Source: a virus
Virus record (IMG/VR): IMGVR_UViG_3300030117_004654
Location: 9,373 to 73,372 of that record
Direction: 5' to 3' (one strand)
DNA length: 64,000 nucleotides
The notes beneath the pieces are model-generated. The model did not search any database. It saw only the letters and a program-made list of their open reading frames with translations, and was not told where the DNA came from. Positions 33,912-40,135 of this stretch are shown one piece after another; position 1 is the stretch's first letter, and every line of letters begins with the position of its first letter. Position numbers and translations under genes: made by a program.

Positions 33912-34350
33912 CTAAAATCACCTTTATTTCTCAAAATTTGGGCTGTAATTTATGAGGCACTAGCAAAAATTTTTTTAAGTTAATTATTCTATTTCCAGTA
34001 TAAGAACTAATGTTTATAAGAACGTAGTTTAAAAGTAAAGATTATAATCATTATATTTGAAAGTAAACATTAGTTTAATCATATTTAATGTTGGAATACT
34101 TGTAATGGTATGCAAACCTTATGGCCGAAGTTTGTTTTAAAGTTAACTTAATAAGTGTTTAATATAAACAATACGTGTAATATAATATAAATGTATAATG
34201 CACATTTGCCATAAGTGATACGACTTACAGTATGCGATATTGACTACCCTTCATATAGTCTTGCATAATACAGACAATATTTTATGTGCAAAATAGCAAA
34301 TAAGTCATTATTCCGCATTAATTTTAATTAAATAAAAAATCGGTGCAAAG

Positions 34351-34359
34351 CATATGGTT
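34351..34359. promoter_or_regulatory. degenerate CATATGGT palindrome half
   Basis: GCATATGGTT lies here, preceded by CAAAG, so the order CAAAG-CATATGG echoes the CCAAAGT-ACCATATGGT modules further right. It is the weakest member of the set. Confidence 0.4.
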
Positions 34360-34393
34360 GTGTAAAACCTCATTTAATTTAATATACTGCTAT

Positions 34394-34417
34394 CATATGG
34401 TAATGTATTAACTTTGG
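34394..34417. promoter_or_regulatory. CATATGGT + ACTTTGG module
   Basis: CATATGGT (34394-34401), 9 bases, then ACTTTGG (34411-34417). Same two words and order as the modules at 35088 and 36027, but with wider spacing. Confidence 0.45.
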
Positions 34418-34430
34418 GAAATACAATATT

Positions 34431-34442
34431 GCCCCGAAGGGC
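34431..34442 (-). terminator. hairpin terminator GCCC-UUCG-GGGC
   Basis: On the minus strand, just past the stop of the gene ending at 34444, the sequence GCCCTTCGGGGC forms a four-pair stem with a stable UUCG-type loop. It probably ends the small leftward operon. It is not followed by a long T-run. Confidence 0.5.
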
Positions 34443-34443
34443 G

Positions 34444-34617
34444 TTATTTACAAGGATATCTTAAATCCTCTATCCGACCTCTAAATCGTTTAGGGTCGAA
34501 ATTATAGTTATCAGTACCAAACATATTAACAAAAAATGTTATTGTTCGGTCTGAAGCGTCACTAAACGCTAATGTTTCAGCAATTGCCTCATAATGCCGT
34601 CGTTGGAATTTACTCAT
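34444..34617 (-). CDS. small phage-type hypothetical protein (RRHYEAIAETL family)
   Basis: 57 residues from the ATG at 34617. The sequence RRHYEAIAETLAFSD ... FFVNMFGTDNYNFDPKRFRGRIE matches a recurrent small viral protein pattern I recognise (R-H-Y-E-x-I-A-x-x-L followed by a D-N-x-x-F-D-x-x-R-F end). Its function is not established. The start overlaps the preceding stop (TAATG) and GGAGGAAT is the ribosome site. Confidence 0.65.
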   Translation of the reverse strand: MSKFQRRHYEAIAETLAFSDASDRTITFFVNMFGTDNYNFDPKRFRGRIEDLRYPCK

Positions 34618-34736
34618 TAGTATTCCTCCACGCATTCAATACAGGCAAATTCGCCATCCCAGAGATAACCACCTTCAAGGTGAACTTCTATCTCTTTTCC
34701 GCAATTAGCGCATTCACAGTCATAACTTGTTGTCAT
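34617..34736 (-). CDS. small zinc-ribbon protein
   Basis: 39 residues, MTTSYDCECANCGKEIEV at the start and FACIECVEEY at the end: CxC-x2-C ... C-x2-C, a compact zinc ribbon. ATGA overlap with the upstream gene and TAATG with the downstream one show translational coupling in a three-gene leftward operon. It is possibly a regulator or accessory transcription protein; no direct evidence. Confidence 0.6.
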   Translation of the reverse strand: MTTSYDCECANCGKEIEVHLEGGYLWDGEFACIECVEEY

Positions 34737-34921
34737 TCTTCTCCCTCCACTTCGTATTCAACTGTTGTTGGCTCATATAGTAATTTAGGCATACCTACCT
34801 TATCCATATAATTAACGATAGCGTCAACCTGTTGCATATATTTCCAAATTGAACTGCTATACGCCTTCAAATCTGCTTTCGTCATTTCGTGCATTTCCTC
34901 TACTGTTTTTATTTCATTCAT
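34733..34921 (-). CDS. small hypothetical protein
   Basis: 62 residues, helical (VEEMHEMTKADLKAYSSSI, YMQQVDAIVNYMDKVG), ending EVEGEE. The final GAGGGAGAAG codons double as the ribosome site of the next gene, the same acidic-end pattern seen in the rightward block. Preceded by GGAGGCG. Function unknown. Confidence 0.6.
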   Translation of the reverse strand: MNEIKTVEEMHEMTKADLKAYSSSIWKYMQQVDAIVNYMDKVGMPKLLYEPTTVEYEVEGEE

Positions 34922-34923
34922 AT

Positions 34924-34989
34924 TTACGCCTCCTTAAATTCCCAATAAATCCATTCTTCGTTCTCAATCATCATTATCAATTTGGCCAT
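34924..34989 (-). CDS. possible 21-residue leader peptide
   Basis: Reads MAKLIMMIENEEWIYWEFKEA and stops two bases before the ATG at 34921, carrying the AAGGAGG that serves that gene. Its upstream GGGGC is a weak ribosome site. It is too short to be certain of, but the arrangement fits a translated leader. Confidence 0.35.
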   Translation of the reverse strand: MAKLIMMIENEEWIYWEFKEA

Positions 34990-35281
34990 TTTAAAAGCCC
35001 CACTGTTCAAAAGGATACATTTTCATTCCTCGGCAATAAGAGCATTATTCAAATAGGTTTAGGGTGCGTGTAACCAAAGTTTACCTTACCATATGGTATT
35101 ACTTTGGAATACCTCACTAAGACATAATGTACAAATCCTCTTTATGCCCGACCGCAATCGGGTCGCTGTGCCTGAATAATTATTTAACCAATAATAAGGG
35201 ATACCTGCCAGATTCTCTAGCGAGAACGCTTCAATGCTAAAATAGTGAGAAGCAAGATTATTTTATAATCGTCATTTAGCG
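34990..35281. other. strand-switch control region
   Basis: Just under 300 bases between the leftward operon and the first rightward small genes. It holds the complete palindrome module at 35074-35107 and the sequence CTAAGACATAATGTACAAAT, whose CTAAGACAT is repeated upstream of the 37078 gene. It also holds a short hairpin GCCCGACCGCAATCGGGTCGC. It is the likely site of divergent promoters and a candidate replication origin. Confidence 0.45.
35074..35107. promoter_or_regulatory. CCAAAGT-ACCATATGGT-ACTTTGG module
   Basis: CCAAAGT (35074-35080), 7 bases, the perfect palindrome ACCATATGGT (35088-35097), 3 bases, ACTTTGG (35101-35107). CCAAAGT and ACTTTGG are reverse complements, so the module is an extended inverted repeat around the palindrome. 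The copy at 36012 has the same words. Confidence 0.6.
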
Positions 35282-35401
35282 ATGACCAGCGCAAACAAAA
35301 AAGTAACGATTTTTGGGGTAGTAAAAGTAGCCGTCGATTTCATTGGCCAAGAATGGAATTGGGGTTCGGTGAAATTTAGGGGATATGCTACCAAGGCATA
35401 A
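35282..35401 (+). CDS. possible 39-residue protein
   Basis: Reads MTSANKKVTIFGVVKVAVDF and continues IGQEWNWGSVKFRGYATKA: two or three beta strands with sensible amphipathic pattern. No strong ribosome site precedes it. It overlaps the next small frame. Low confidence on length alone, although the sequence looks protein-like. Confidence 0.4.
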   Translation: MTSANKKVTIFGVVKVAVDFIGQEWNWGSVKFRGYATKA

Positions 35402-35551
35402 TGAACCTCAGCACTTATTTCCTGAGCATGAAGTAAAACTGTTCATTATATTCCACAGTGGGAAGAAAGAGAGTTAAAAGGCGATATTGTAATAATAGAC
35501 GACGAAGATTTATGCCCTAGTAAATTGTTGGTAACAGAAGTAGATGATTAG
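35385..35551 (+). pseudogene. small gene split by a -1 frameshift
   Basis: The frame from ATG 35385 (after AGGGG) reads MLPRHNEPQHLFPEHEVK. The adjoining frame then continues TVHYIPQWEERELKGDIVII, with DDEDLCPSKLLVTEVDD to the stop at 35551. Both halves look like one protein. Joining needs a -1 shift at the GTAAAACTG run (about 35431-35440). This may be a sequencing or assembly error, a decayed gene or a programmed frameshift. The next gene starts inside its last codons (GATGATTAG), supporting a functional reading to that stop. Confidence 0.4.
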
Positions 35552-35693
35552 ATGGCCATTCATTGAAGACGCAATTGAAGACGCATACCTAGTATTCGGT
35601 ATTAGCAAAAAAAGCAAACCTCTCGGACTTCCTTTTCTATTCTTAAGGCCCCATGCAGCCTTCTTGGGAAAGCCTCCCTTAATGTCTATTTAG
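35544..35693 (+). CDS. small hypothetical protein
   Basis: 49 residues, MIRWPFIEDAIEDAYLVFGI at the start, then basic and proline-rich (SKKSKPLGLPFLFLRPHAAF). The start overlaps the stop of the preceding frame, a pattern typical of coupled genes here. Function unknown. Confidence 0.42.
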   Translation: MIRWPFIEDAIEDAYLVFGISKKSKPLGLPFLFLRPHAAFLGKPPLMSI

Positions 35694-35699
35694 CGATAG

Positions 35700-35828
35700 A
35701 TGAGTAAAAGATGTGGCATTATGCATAATGGCCGTGTACGCACAGCGGGATATAAAAGGTGCAAGGCATTCATCAAATACAGGAGAAATAAAAATGTTTG
35801 GAAGAAAAACAATAGCAATAGGAAATGA
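35700..35828 (+). CDS. possible small basic protein
   Basis: 42 residues, MSKRCGIMHNGRVRTAGYKR at the start, all strongly basic to NNSNRK at the end. It runs out of frame into the better supported gene at 35794. Its DNA includes the CATTATGCATAATG palindrome. The basic character may be only a by-product of A-rich sequence. Confidence 0.25.
   Translation: MSKRCGIMHNGRVRTAGYKRCKAFIKYRRNKNVWKKNNSNRK
35717..35730. repeat. perfect palindrome CATTATGCATAATG
   Basis: A 14-base perfect inverted repeat centred on ATGCAT. Related palindromes lie at 36793-36816 and 37370-37385, giving a second palindrome family in the control region. Confidence 0.5.
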
Positions 35829-35988
35829 GCCAAAAATGACCTTAAAGGTTGGACACGATAGATATAATAATTTGATAATTAAAGAATTAAGAGTCAGCGG
35901 TGACTCAATTGATGAAGTAATTAGTCAATTAAAACAGAGCCTAGAAGAATTTAATCAAATGAAGGGAGAAATTCTTTTAGCAGAATAA
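35794..35988 (+). CDS. small alpha/beta hypothetical protein
   Basis: 64 residues from ATG 35794, preceded by AGGAGA at suitable distance; a longer in-frame reading from 35713 lacks such a site. The sequence MFGRKTIAIGNEPKMTLKVG, then LIIKELRVSGDSIDEVISQL and KQSLEEFNQM, suggests strand-strand-helix. A hairpin terminator follows at once, so it is a monocistronic unit. Function unknown. Confidence 0.6.
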   Translation: MFGRKTIAIGNEPKMTLKVGHDRYNNLIIKELRVSGDSIDEVISQLKQSLEEFNQMKGEILLAE

Positions 35989-35998
35989 CCCTTCGGGG
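35989..35998 (+). terminator. CCC-UUCG-GGG hairpin directly after stop
   Basis: CCCTTCGGGG begins at the base after the TAA at 35986-35988 and forms a short stem with a UUCG-type loop, similar to the one at 34431-34442. Confidence 0.5.
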
Positions 35999-36011
35999 AA
36001 TTGTTAGATTA

Positions 36012-36046
36012 CCAAAGTTAATCACAACCATATGGTATTACTTTGG
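36012..36046. promoter_or_regulatory. CCAAAGT-ACCATATGGT-ACTTTGG module upstream of 36147 gene
   Basis: CCAAAGT (36012-36018), ACCATATGGT (36027-36036), ATT, ACTTTGG (36040-36046). From the palindrome rightward it is identical to the 35088 copy over 24 bases. About 55 bases further right is ACAAATGCTCTTAATGC, resembling ACAAATCCTCTTTATGC after the 35088 copy. Confidence 0.62.
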
Positions 36047-36146
36047 AATATTTACGTAGCCTCAATAATACATATAGAACAAATGCTCTTAATGCAGGGC
36101 GGGTTAATACCGTTCTAATGGAGAAAATAAACAGGAGATGAAAAAA

Positions 36147-36683
36147 ATGGCAGATTATAGCATGACAGACGAAAAATGGAATAAGAACAAGTCTAAGGTA
36201 ACTACATACCTTGAAAACAATGACTTGGGAGATATGGAAGCAGTTATTCGGTGGAACCTAAATCAAGGTGATACTGATGTTGATAACCGGAAAAGATTCT
36301 GGACAAGCATTACCACACTTTTTGGTATGCTACCGGACAGCCCAATTACCCGTGGGCGCGAATCGTCACTACCGGAAGAAGTCCAACAGACAATCAATTC
36401 GATTGCTGTTCAATACGCAGAAGCGTTTTCTGCGCCTTTTGCGACGGACCCTCTTTTTGGTGAAATCGTTCGAAAGCATGGAAAGTCGGATTACGCGGCT
36501 TATGATGATTCAGACGAATATGCAGAGGTATTGAAGAATTCAATGCGAAACTCTTTAACGAGTTATTACCGAAACCACATTAAGGGCAACGATGGCCCAC
36601 AGTGGGATGGTACAATGACTGACGGAATGGTAACAATTAACGTTATTTCGTCAGAATCTTCTTCACAGGAGGAAGAGGAGTAA
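36147..36683 (+). CDS. hypothetical protein, member of a three-gene local family
   Basis: 178 residues from the ATG at 36147 (AGGAG nine bases upstream); the ATG at 36138 abuts that site. The central part SPITRGRESSLPEEVQQTI ... ATDPLFGEIVRKHGKS aligns with SPVRRGKKSNLPASVNVAV ... SNPLLQAVLLKHGKA of the 38150 gene. The 37078 gene shares a weaker SERTDLPSVTRSRGP segment. Each member has its own intergenic control element and terminator, suggesting strong separate expression. The Glu-rich end (SSQEEEE) is not needed as a ribosome site here. It may be an abundant early host-takeover protein; function unknown. Confidence 0.7.
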   Translation: MADYSMTDEKWNKNKSKVTTYLENNDLGDMEAVIRWNLNQGDTDVDNRKRFWTSITTLFGMLPDSPITRGRESSLPEEVQQTINSIAVQYAEAFSAPFATDPLFGEIVRKHGKSDYAAYDDSDEYAEVLKNSMRNSLTSYYRNHIKGNDGPQWDGTMTDGMVTINVISSESSSQEEEE

Positions 36684-36704
36684 GGGTGGTAAAATCCGCC
36701 CTGC

Positions 36705-36743
36705 ACCCTTTAGAGGGTTATCGGCCTTAATCACAATAGGCCG
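36705..36743 (+). terminator. tandem hairpins after 36147 gene
   Basis: ACCCT-TTAG-AGGGT (36705-36718) is followed by CGGCCT (36722-36727) pairing with AGGCCG (36738-36743). Two consecutive hairpins shortly after the stop at 36683 suggest a terminator or a 3' processing signal. Confidence 0.45.
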
Positions 36744-36775
36744 GTAACTCTCAAATTGGGGCTACGCGTTATTCT

Positions 36776-36795
36776 CCAAAGTAGAACCATATGGT
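36776..36795. promoter_or_regulatory. inverted CCAAAGT-AGA-ACCATATGGT module
   Basis: CCAAAGT, 3 bases, ACCATATGGT: the exact reverse-complement arrangement of ACCATATGGT-3-ACTTTGG seen at 35088 and 36027. It lies 45 bases before the small membrane protein gene. Confidence 0.6.
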
Positions 36796-36816
36796 CATGC
36801 ATTTATGCATATGACC
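36793..36816. repeat. imperfect inverted repeat GGTCATGCAT...ATGCATATGACC
   Basis: GGTCATGCATTTATGCATATGACC is a 24-base near-palindrome around ATGCAT words, overlapping the right end of the ACCATATGGT palindrome. It may be a composite operator. Confidence 0.5.
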
Positions 36817-36840
36817 TCAAAAATAGGGTATCTTAAAAAT

Positions 36841-36984
36841 ATGTACGAAAAACACGGCGAAAGAATTATAGAAGCATCTGTCTACATTCTATTTATTGCT
36901 GTATGTATTTATTACTTAGTAATAAATCCTGTTGAATGCACTAACCCAGATGGTTCAATGAATTCACTGTGTTATCCTCCATAA
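36841..36984 (+). CDS. small single-pass membrane protein
   Basis: 47 residues: MYEKHGERIIEASVYILFIA begins with a charged N-terminus and enters a transmembrane helix that continues VCIYYLVINP. It ends with an outer-looking tail containing two cysteines (ECTNPDGSMNSLCYPP), which could form a disulphide. The ribosome site is weak, so it may be leaderless. It lies between two palindrome modules. Confidence 0.5.
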   Translation: MYEKHGERIIEASVYILFIAVCIYYLVINPVECTNPDGSMNSLCYPP

Positions 36985-36993
36985 TCACTTAAT

Positions 36994-37017
36994 ACCATAT
37001 GGTAATGAAAACTTTGT
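36994..37017. promoter_or_regulatory. ACCATATGGT + ACTTTG module upstream of 37078 gene
   Basis: ACCATATGGT (36994-37003), 7 bases, ACTTTG (37011-37016). CCCTAAGACATTAGACA follows, matching CTAAGACAT after the 35088 module. The gene start is 62 bases downstream of ACTTTG. Confidence 0.58.
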
Positions 37018-37077
37018 AACAGCACCCTAAGACATTAGACATTTTTGCCCTTAATACCCAAAGGGGGTTAACAAAAT

Positions 37078-37485
37078 ATGGAGATTGAGAAGTTTAACGA
37101 GCAAGTAGGCCGAATTAGTGAGTGGTTGGATAACATTGAGGATGATTCAATGGCGATTGCCATGCTAAGGCAACAAATTGATATTGAACCAGCAGATAAC
37201 GATAAAGCCCGAAAGAAGCACATGGCAGGTTTGAAGACTTTGCTACAAATGAGCGAAAGAACTGATTTGCCCTCAGTAACTCGTTCACGCGGTCCACACC
37301 GTGAAGAGGTTTATGCTGAATCTGCAAACATCACAGAAAAAGCAGAAGCACTCTTTGAAGCCGCAGGTGCATTTATGCATAAATGGGACACCAAGGAGGA
37401 ATATAGCGAGTGGTTTGTCAAGAATATCGCAGAAAGCCACCACAGACACCAAACAAAGACAGAAAACACCTCAAAGGGGGCTTAA
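37078..37485 (+). CDS. hypothetical protein, distant member of the local three-gene family
   Basis: 135 residues, preceded by AAGGGGG. Helical: FNEQVGRISEWLDNIEDDSM, ITEKAEALFEAAGAFMHKW. It shares the layout of the 36147 and 38150 products: N-terminal helices, a central LPSVTRSRGP turn, and a C-terminal EEYSEWFVKNI helix, though similarity is weak. The C-terminus is His/Lys/Thr-rich. It has its own promoter-like module and terminator. Function unknown. Confidence 0.65.
   Translation: MEIEKFNEQVGRISEWLDNIEDDSMAIAMLRQQIDIEPADNDKARKKHMAGLKTLLQMSERTDLPSVTRSRGPHREEVYAESANITEKAEALFEAAGAFMHKWDTKEEYSEWFVKNIAESHHRHQTKTENTSKGA
37370..37385. repeat. perfect palindrome CATTTATGCATAAATG inside coding sequence
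   Basis: A 16-base perfect inverted repeat centred on ATGCAT, within the 37078 gene (codons for G-A-F-M-H-K-W). It is the third member of the ATGCAT palindrome family. Confidence 0.5.
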
Positions 37486-37494
37486 TTGCCTCCT

Positions 37495-37510
37495 GACCCT
37501 TTTTAGGGTC
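37495..37510 (+). terminator. GACCC...GGGTC hairpin
   Basis: GACCCTTTTTAGGGTC forms a five-pair stem with a T-rich loop a few bases after the stop at 37485, followed by AAAATATCTTT. Confidence 0.55.
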
Positions 37511-37524
37511 AAAATATCTTTACC

Positions 37525-37552
37525 CCAAAGTTAGTAGATAAGACCATATGGT
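37525..37552. promoter_or_regulatory. CCAAAGT-ACCATATGGT module
   Basis: CCAAAGT (37525-37531), 11 bases, ACCATATGGT (37543-37552). The spacings between the two words across modules are 3, 7, 9 and 11 bases. Confidence 0.55.
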
Positions 37553-37916
37553 TGTAAATGAAATATATGATATTTCTCCGTCAGAAGGGCTTCTTTGCCC
37601 GTTTGAAATCTAACCAATATAAAAGGGGTACTGCGAGCCACAGAAAAATAATTGTCTGAAAATATGGGGGCTAAACTAAAGGTACGGCCCAATTGACATA
37701 TACGATATAGGATAGTATATCTGATAAGTATAATGATATATGATATTAAGATACTATACCACCCGCACAACATTAGAGTGCTTCTACCGGAGTATTTACA
37801 TGGGAGAGCCTTTTGTAAAATAAACAAAAGAATCTTTTAACCTAAAATGGCTGAGTGAAAAGATGAGATGAGAAGTTCAAATATGCCCTTCGCACGTTCA
37901 AACTACATATTATCTC

Positions 37917-37938
37917 CTACATTTTGTACACGATAACG
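37917..37938. repeat. CTACA-TTTTG-ACACGATAA element, copy 1
   Basis: CTACATTTTGTACACGATAACG here and CTACAAAATGCACACGATAATG at 39038 agree at 17 of 22 positions, both in long gene-free stretches. It may be a protein-binding site or part of an RNA. Confidence 0.4.
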
Positions 37939-38064
37939 ATGAAGTTCATACGCATTATGATGAAGATATTACGAAGAATAGGCTAAAGGTTATTCTCTAA
38001 TTATCATTATTATCAAATGATGTTTAAACTAAACCTTCATATACTCTACTATGGATGCAGACTT

Positions 38065-38077
38065 GCCCCGCAGGGGC
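38065..38077 (+). promoter_or_regulatory. GCCCC-GCA-GGGGC hairpin in leader of 38150 gene
   Basis: A five-pair GC-only stem with a three-base loop, 73 bases before the gene's ATG. It may terminate upstream transcription or fold in the leader of the mRNA. Confidence 0.4.
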
Positions 38078-38149
38078 CAATCAATACATAAGGATTAAAA
38101 CAAGATATAGAATTAAATTGATTGTATTTTTGAAACAAAGGTGAAGAAA

Positions 38150-38629
38150 ATGGAAGGTTGGACAGCAAGAACAGAAGAAGTAAGCGATTTTATTGCAACT
38201 GAAGGATTTGACGAGCAATTGCGACAAGTTATTCAGTTCCAATTAAATTTTGGAAATGAGAACCCCGCACAACAAGAGCGAGTTTGGGACAGTATTAAGT
38301 CTATGATTCGTGGATTGGATGGTTCTCCTGTAAGAAGAGGAAAGAAGAGCAATTTGCCTGCAAGTGTAAATGTAGCAGTTGACCAAGTTTGTGCTGAAGT
38401 GGCATCACTTCATGCAAACCTATTTGACAGCAATCCGCTACTACAAGCAGTATTGCTAAAACACGGAAAAGCCGGTGGCGGTTCATACGAAAGTGGGGCT
38501 TCATACGGTAAAGCAGTTAGCAAGAAAACTCGTACTCTTCTAAAGAAGATGTATGCAGAAGATTCATGGAACGGTGAATACAGTGGTTTAACCGCTACTG
38601 TCGCTATTTCCCATGATGAAGAAGAGTGA
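38150..38629 (+). CDS. hypothetical protein, member of the local three-gene family
   Basis: 159 residues from the ATG at 38150 (AAAGGTGA upstream; the GTG at 38141 is part of that site). The region GSPVRRGKKSNLPASVNVAV ... PLLQAVLLKHGKA ... SYGKAVSKKTRTLLKKMY parallels the 36147 product over most of its length, and both end with a short beta segment and acidic residues (TATVAISHDEEE / TINVISSESSSQEEEE). It is followed by the best terminator of the region. Function unknown. Confidence 0.7.
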   Translation: MEGWTARTEEVSDFIATEGFDEQLRQVIQFQLNFGNENPAQQERVWDSIKSMIRGLDGSPVRRGKKSNLPASVNVAVDQVCAEVASLHANLFDSNPLLQAVLLKHGKAGGGSYESGASYGKAVSKKTRTLLKKMYAEDSWNGEYSGLTATVAISHDEEE

Positions 38630-38671
38630 ATTAAAAACTCATTCTAAAACTGATTGATTGATGACGTAACG

Positions 38672-38719
38672 GGGGATAGTAGGGGTTTGGCTTTCGGGTC
38701 ATTATCCCTGCTATTCCCC
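38672..38719 (+). terminator. strong hairpin terminator
   Basis: GGGGATAGTAGGG (38672-38684) pairs with CCCTGCTATTCCCC (38706-38719), with one bulged base, followed by TAATTTTTATTT. It ends the 38150 transcription unit. Confidence 0.6.
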
Positions 38720-39180
38720 TAATTTTTATTTAACATATCATTAAAATGATATTAATCTTTTTCTAAATGTTACAAAAGCAGATGGGGTCGCGCCCTATAA
38801 CCTACGAGCCGATTCCCCATATTGAGCAAACAGTGATTATTTCCATTATTCTCAATGTTTTCATAGAGTGAAAAAAACAAATTGATGGGGATAAGGCATA
38901 GTATCTTATACATTTTGTTTATTATTTATTATTTTTATTATTATCAATACTACTACTACTTGAACACCCTCAATCTCACAGACACAGAAAGACACACCCC
39001 CTGATAATTATGATAATCGAGAATCGAGAGGTATCTGCTACAAAATGCACACGATAATGGGGGTTTTCGTACACATATTGTCATTATCACGGCCTGTAAT
39101 AATTTGATAATTACCAAACCGGATATGACTTTTCACTTAATCAAATTAATTTAATACAGAAATAAAAGGAGAAATGAAAG
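38720..39180. other. AT-rich gene-free stretch
   Basis: About 460 bases without a gene. It includes a TTATT/ATT repeat tract (38920-38950), several ACTACT repeats (38950-38960) and the element CTACAAAATGCACACGATAATG (39038). Inverted TTATCA/TGATAA pieces lie around 39000-39110. Such AT-rich, repeat-bearing DNA is compatible with an origin or a promoter array, but nothing decisive can be seen. Confidence 0.4.
39038..39059. repeat. CTACA-AAATG-ACACGATAA element, copy 2
   Basis: Second copy of the element at 37917-37938, 1.1 kb away in the same orientation. Confidence 0.4.
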
Positions 39181-39729
39181 ATGACAAAACATTGGATGAC
39201 AAAGAAAGCAATTGTGGTTATGTTTGAAATTAAACCTAGCCATTTAGATAAACTAAGAAAGAATGGCGCAGTTAGAACAAGATATGTTCCTCGTAAAGAA
39301 GGACAACGTGGGCGAAATCCATTAGTGTTTAATTGTGCAGATGTAAAGGCTTTTCTAAAAATGGATAAAGATGTAAGAAAGGTTACACTTAATATCAGCA
39401 AACATAGAAAGGCTTTAGGAGAAAAATCTTTGAAAGGTTCAAAGGATTTAGATGATGCAATAAACGATTTTAATAAATCTCATTGGCACTATAAAAAAGA
39501 TAACTCAGCATGGGACAGTCTTAAAAAGATGCCTGAAGAAATGGTAAATCATCCTAAACATTATAATCCCGGAAAGATTGAAGTTATTGATGCAATTGAA
39601 GATTGGCGTCTTGACTTTAATGAAGGAAATGTAATTAAATATATTGTTCGTGCAAAACGCAAAAATAATAGAAAGCAAGATTTACAAAAGGCTCTTTGGT
39701 ATATCCAAAGAATGCTAGATAATTTGTGA
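39181..39729 (+). CDS. DUF3310 protein with N-terminal helix-turn-helix domain
   Basis: 182 residues. The C-terminal 65 residues (MVNHPKHYNPGKIEVIDAIE, GNVIKYIVRAKRKNNRKQDL, then QKALWYIQRML) match DUF3310, a small phage domain with a conserved HPxHY and a K-Y-x-x-R-x-x-x-K helix. The N-terminal 65 residues (KKAIVVMFEIKPSHLDKLRK, GQRGRNPLVFNCADVKAFLK) look like a MerR/excisionase-type winged helix. The fusion suggests a DNA-binding regulator or nucleotide-metabolism accessory. Preceded by AAAGGAGAAATGAAAG. Confidence 0.7.
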   Translation: MTKHWMTKKAIVVMFEIKPSHLDKLRKNGAVRTRYVPRKEGQRGRNPLVFNCADVKAFLKMDKDVRKVTLNISKHRKALGEKSLKGSKDLDDAINDFNKSHWHYKKDNSAWDSLKKMPEEMVNHPKHYNPGKIEVIDAIEDWRLDFNEGNVIKYIVRAKRKNNRKQDLQKALWYIQRMLDNL

Positions 39730-40135
39730 TTCATCTACGAAGGTAGGTGTGTTCCACGATGTTTTTTATAAAAGGCGAAAGTAAGAGAAATCCATTTATG
39801 AGTATTTCGATGACCTACTGATAGTAACCTTAGTATTAAACAGTTAAAACCAATAAGGGGATTGGATAATAAGTGATTGTCGCCCCATAGTTATGAGATA
39901 GTATCAAATATCTACGGACAACCTTCGCGGAACAAATTAAATTCTAGGGGTAATTCGGGAGAGTAGGGTGAAATAAAGTTCGGCCCGTATGATGTGTTCC
40001 CTACACAGAATTCATGTTAATTACCCCTTTTGTTTGTTAATAATTTGGTTGCCCGGCAAATTTAACAAACTAGTCCTGAGCAAAGAATAGAGCGAAATAT
40101 TCTTTTTAGACGATAAAAGGCTCAATCCCATTCAT
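39730..40135. other. gene-free stretch upstream of tRNA genes
   Basis: About 400 bases without a gene. It contains ATTAAACAGTTAAAACC and other A/T-rich blocks that could include a promoter for the tRNA cluster. No hairpin terminator or repeat stands out. Confidence 0.35.

Larger units (their letters stand above)
33912..34443. other. AT-rich gene-free control region upstream of the virion block
   Basis: About 530 bases without a supportable gene. It must hold the promoter for the leftward block. Several A/T-rich candidates such as TTAATATAAAC and TATAATATAAAT occur, but none can be singled out. It contains the two leftmost CATATGGT copies (34351 and 34394), the latter followed by ACTTTGG, and a terminator hairpin of the small leftward operon at its right end. 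Confidence 0.5.
37553..38140. other. gene-free stretch before 38150 gene
   Basis: About 590 bases with no convincing gene; open frames here are short and lack ribosome sites. It holds runs of ATAT-rich DNA (37697-37760, GATATA repeats) and the element CTACATTTTGTACACGATAACG (37917) that recurs at 39038. The GCCCC-GCA-GGGGC hairpin lies at 38065-38077. A transcript or regulatory role is possible. Confidence 0.4.

Noticed and set aside
34351-37552. CRISPR-like repeat array
   Set aside because: The repeats are 10-base palindromes at irregular distances with genes between them, unlike regularly spaced CRISPR repeats; no cas genes are present.
37531-37827. Leftward 98-residue reading frame in the gene-free stretch
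   Set aside because: No ribosome site, rich in Ile/Tyr from ATAT repeats, and no protein-like domain pattern.
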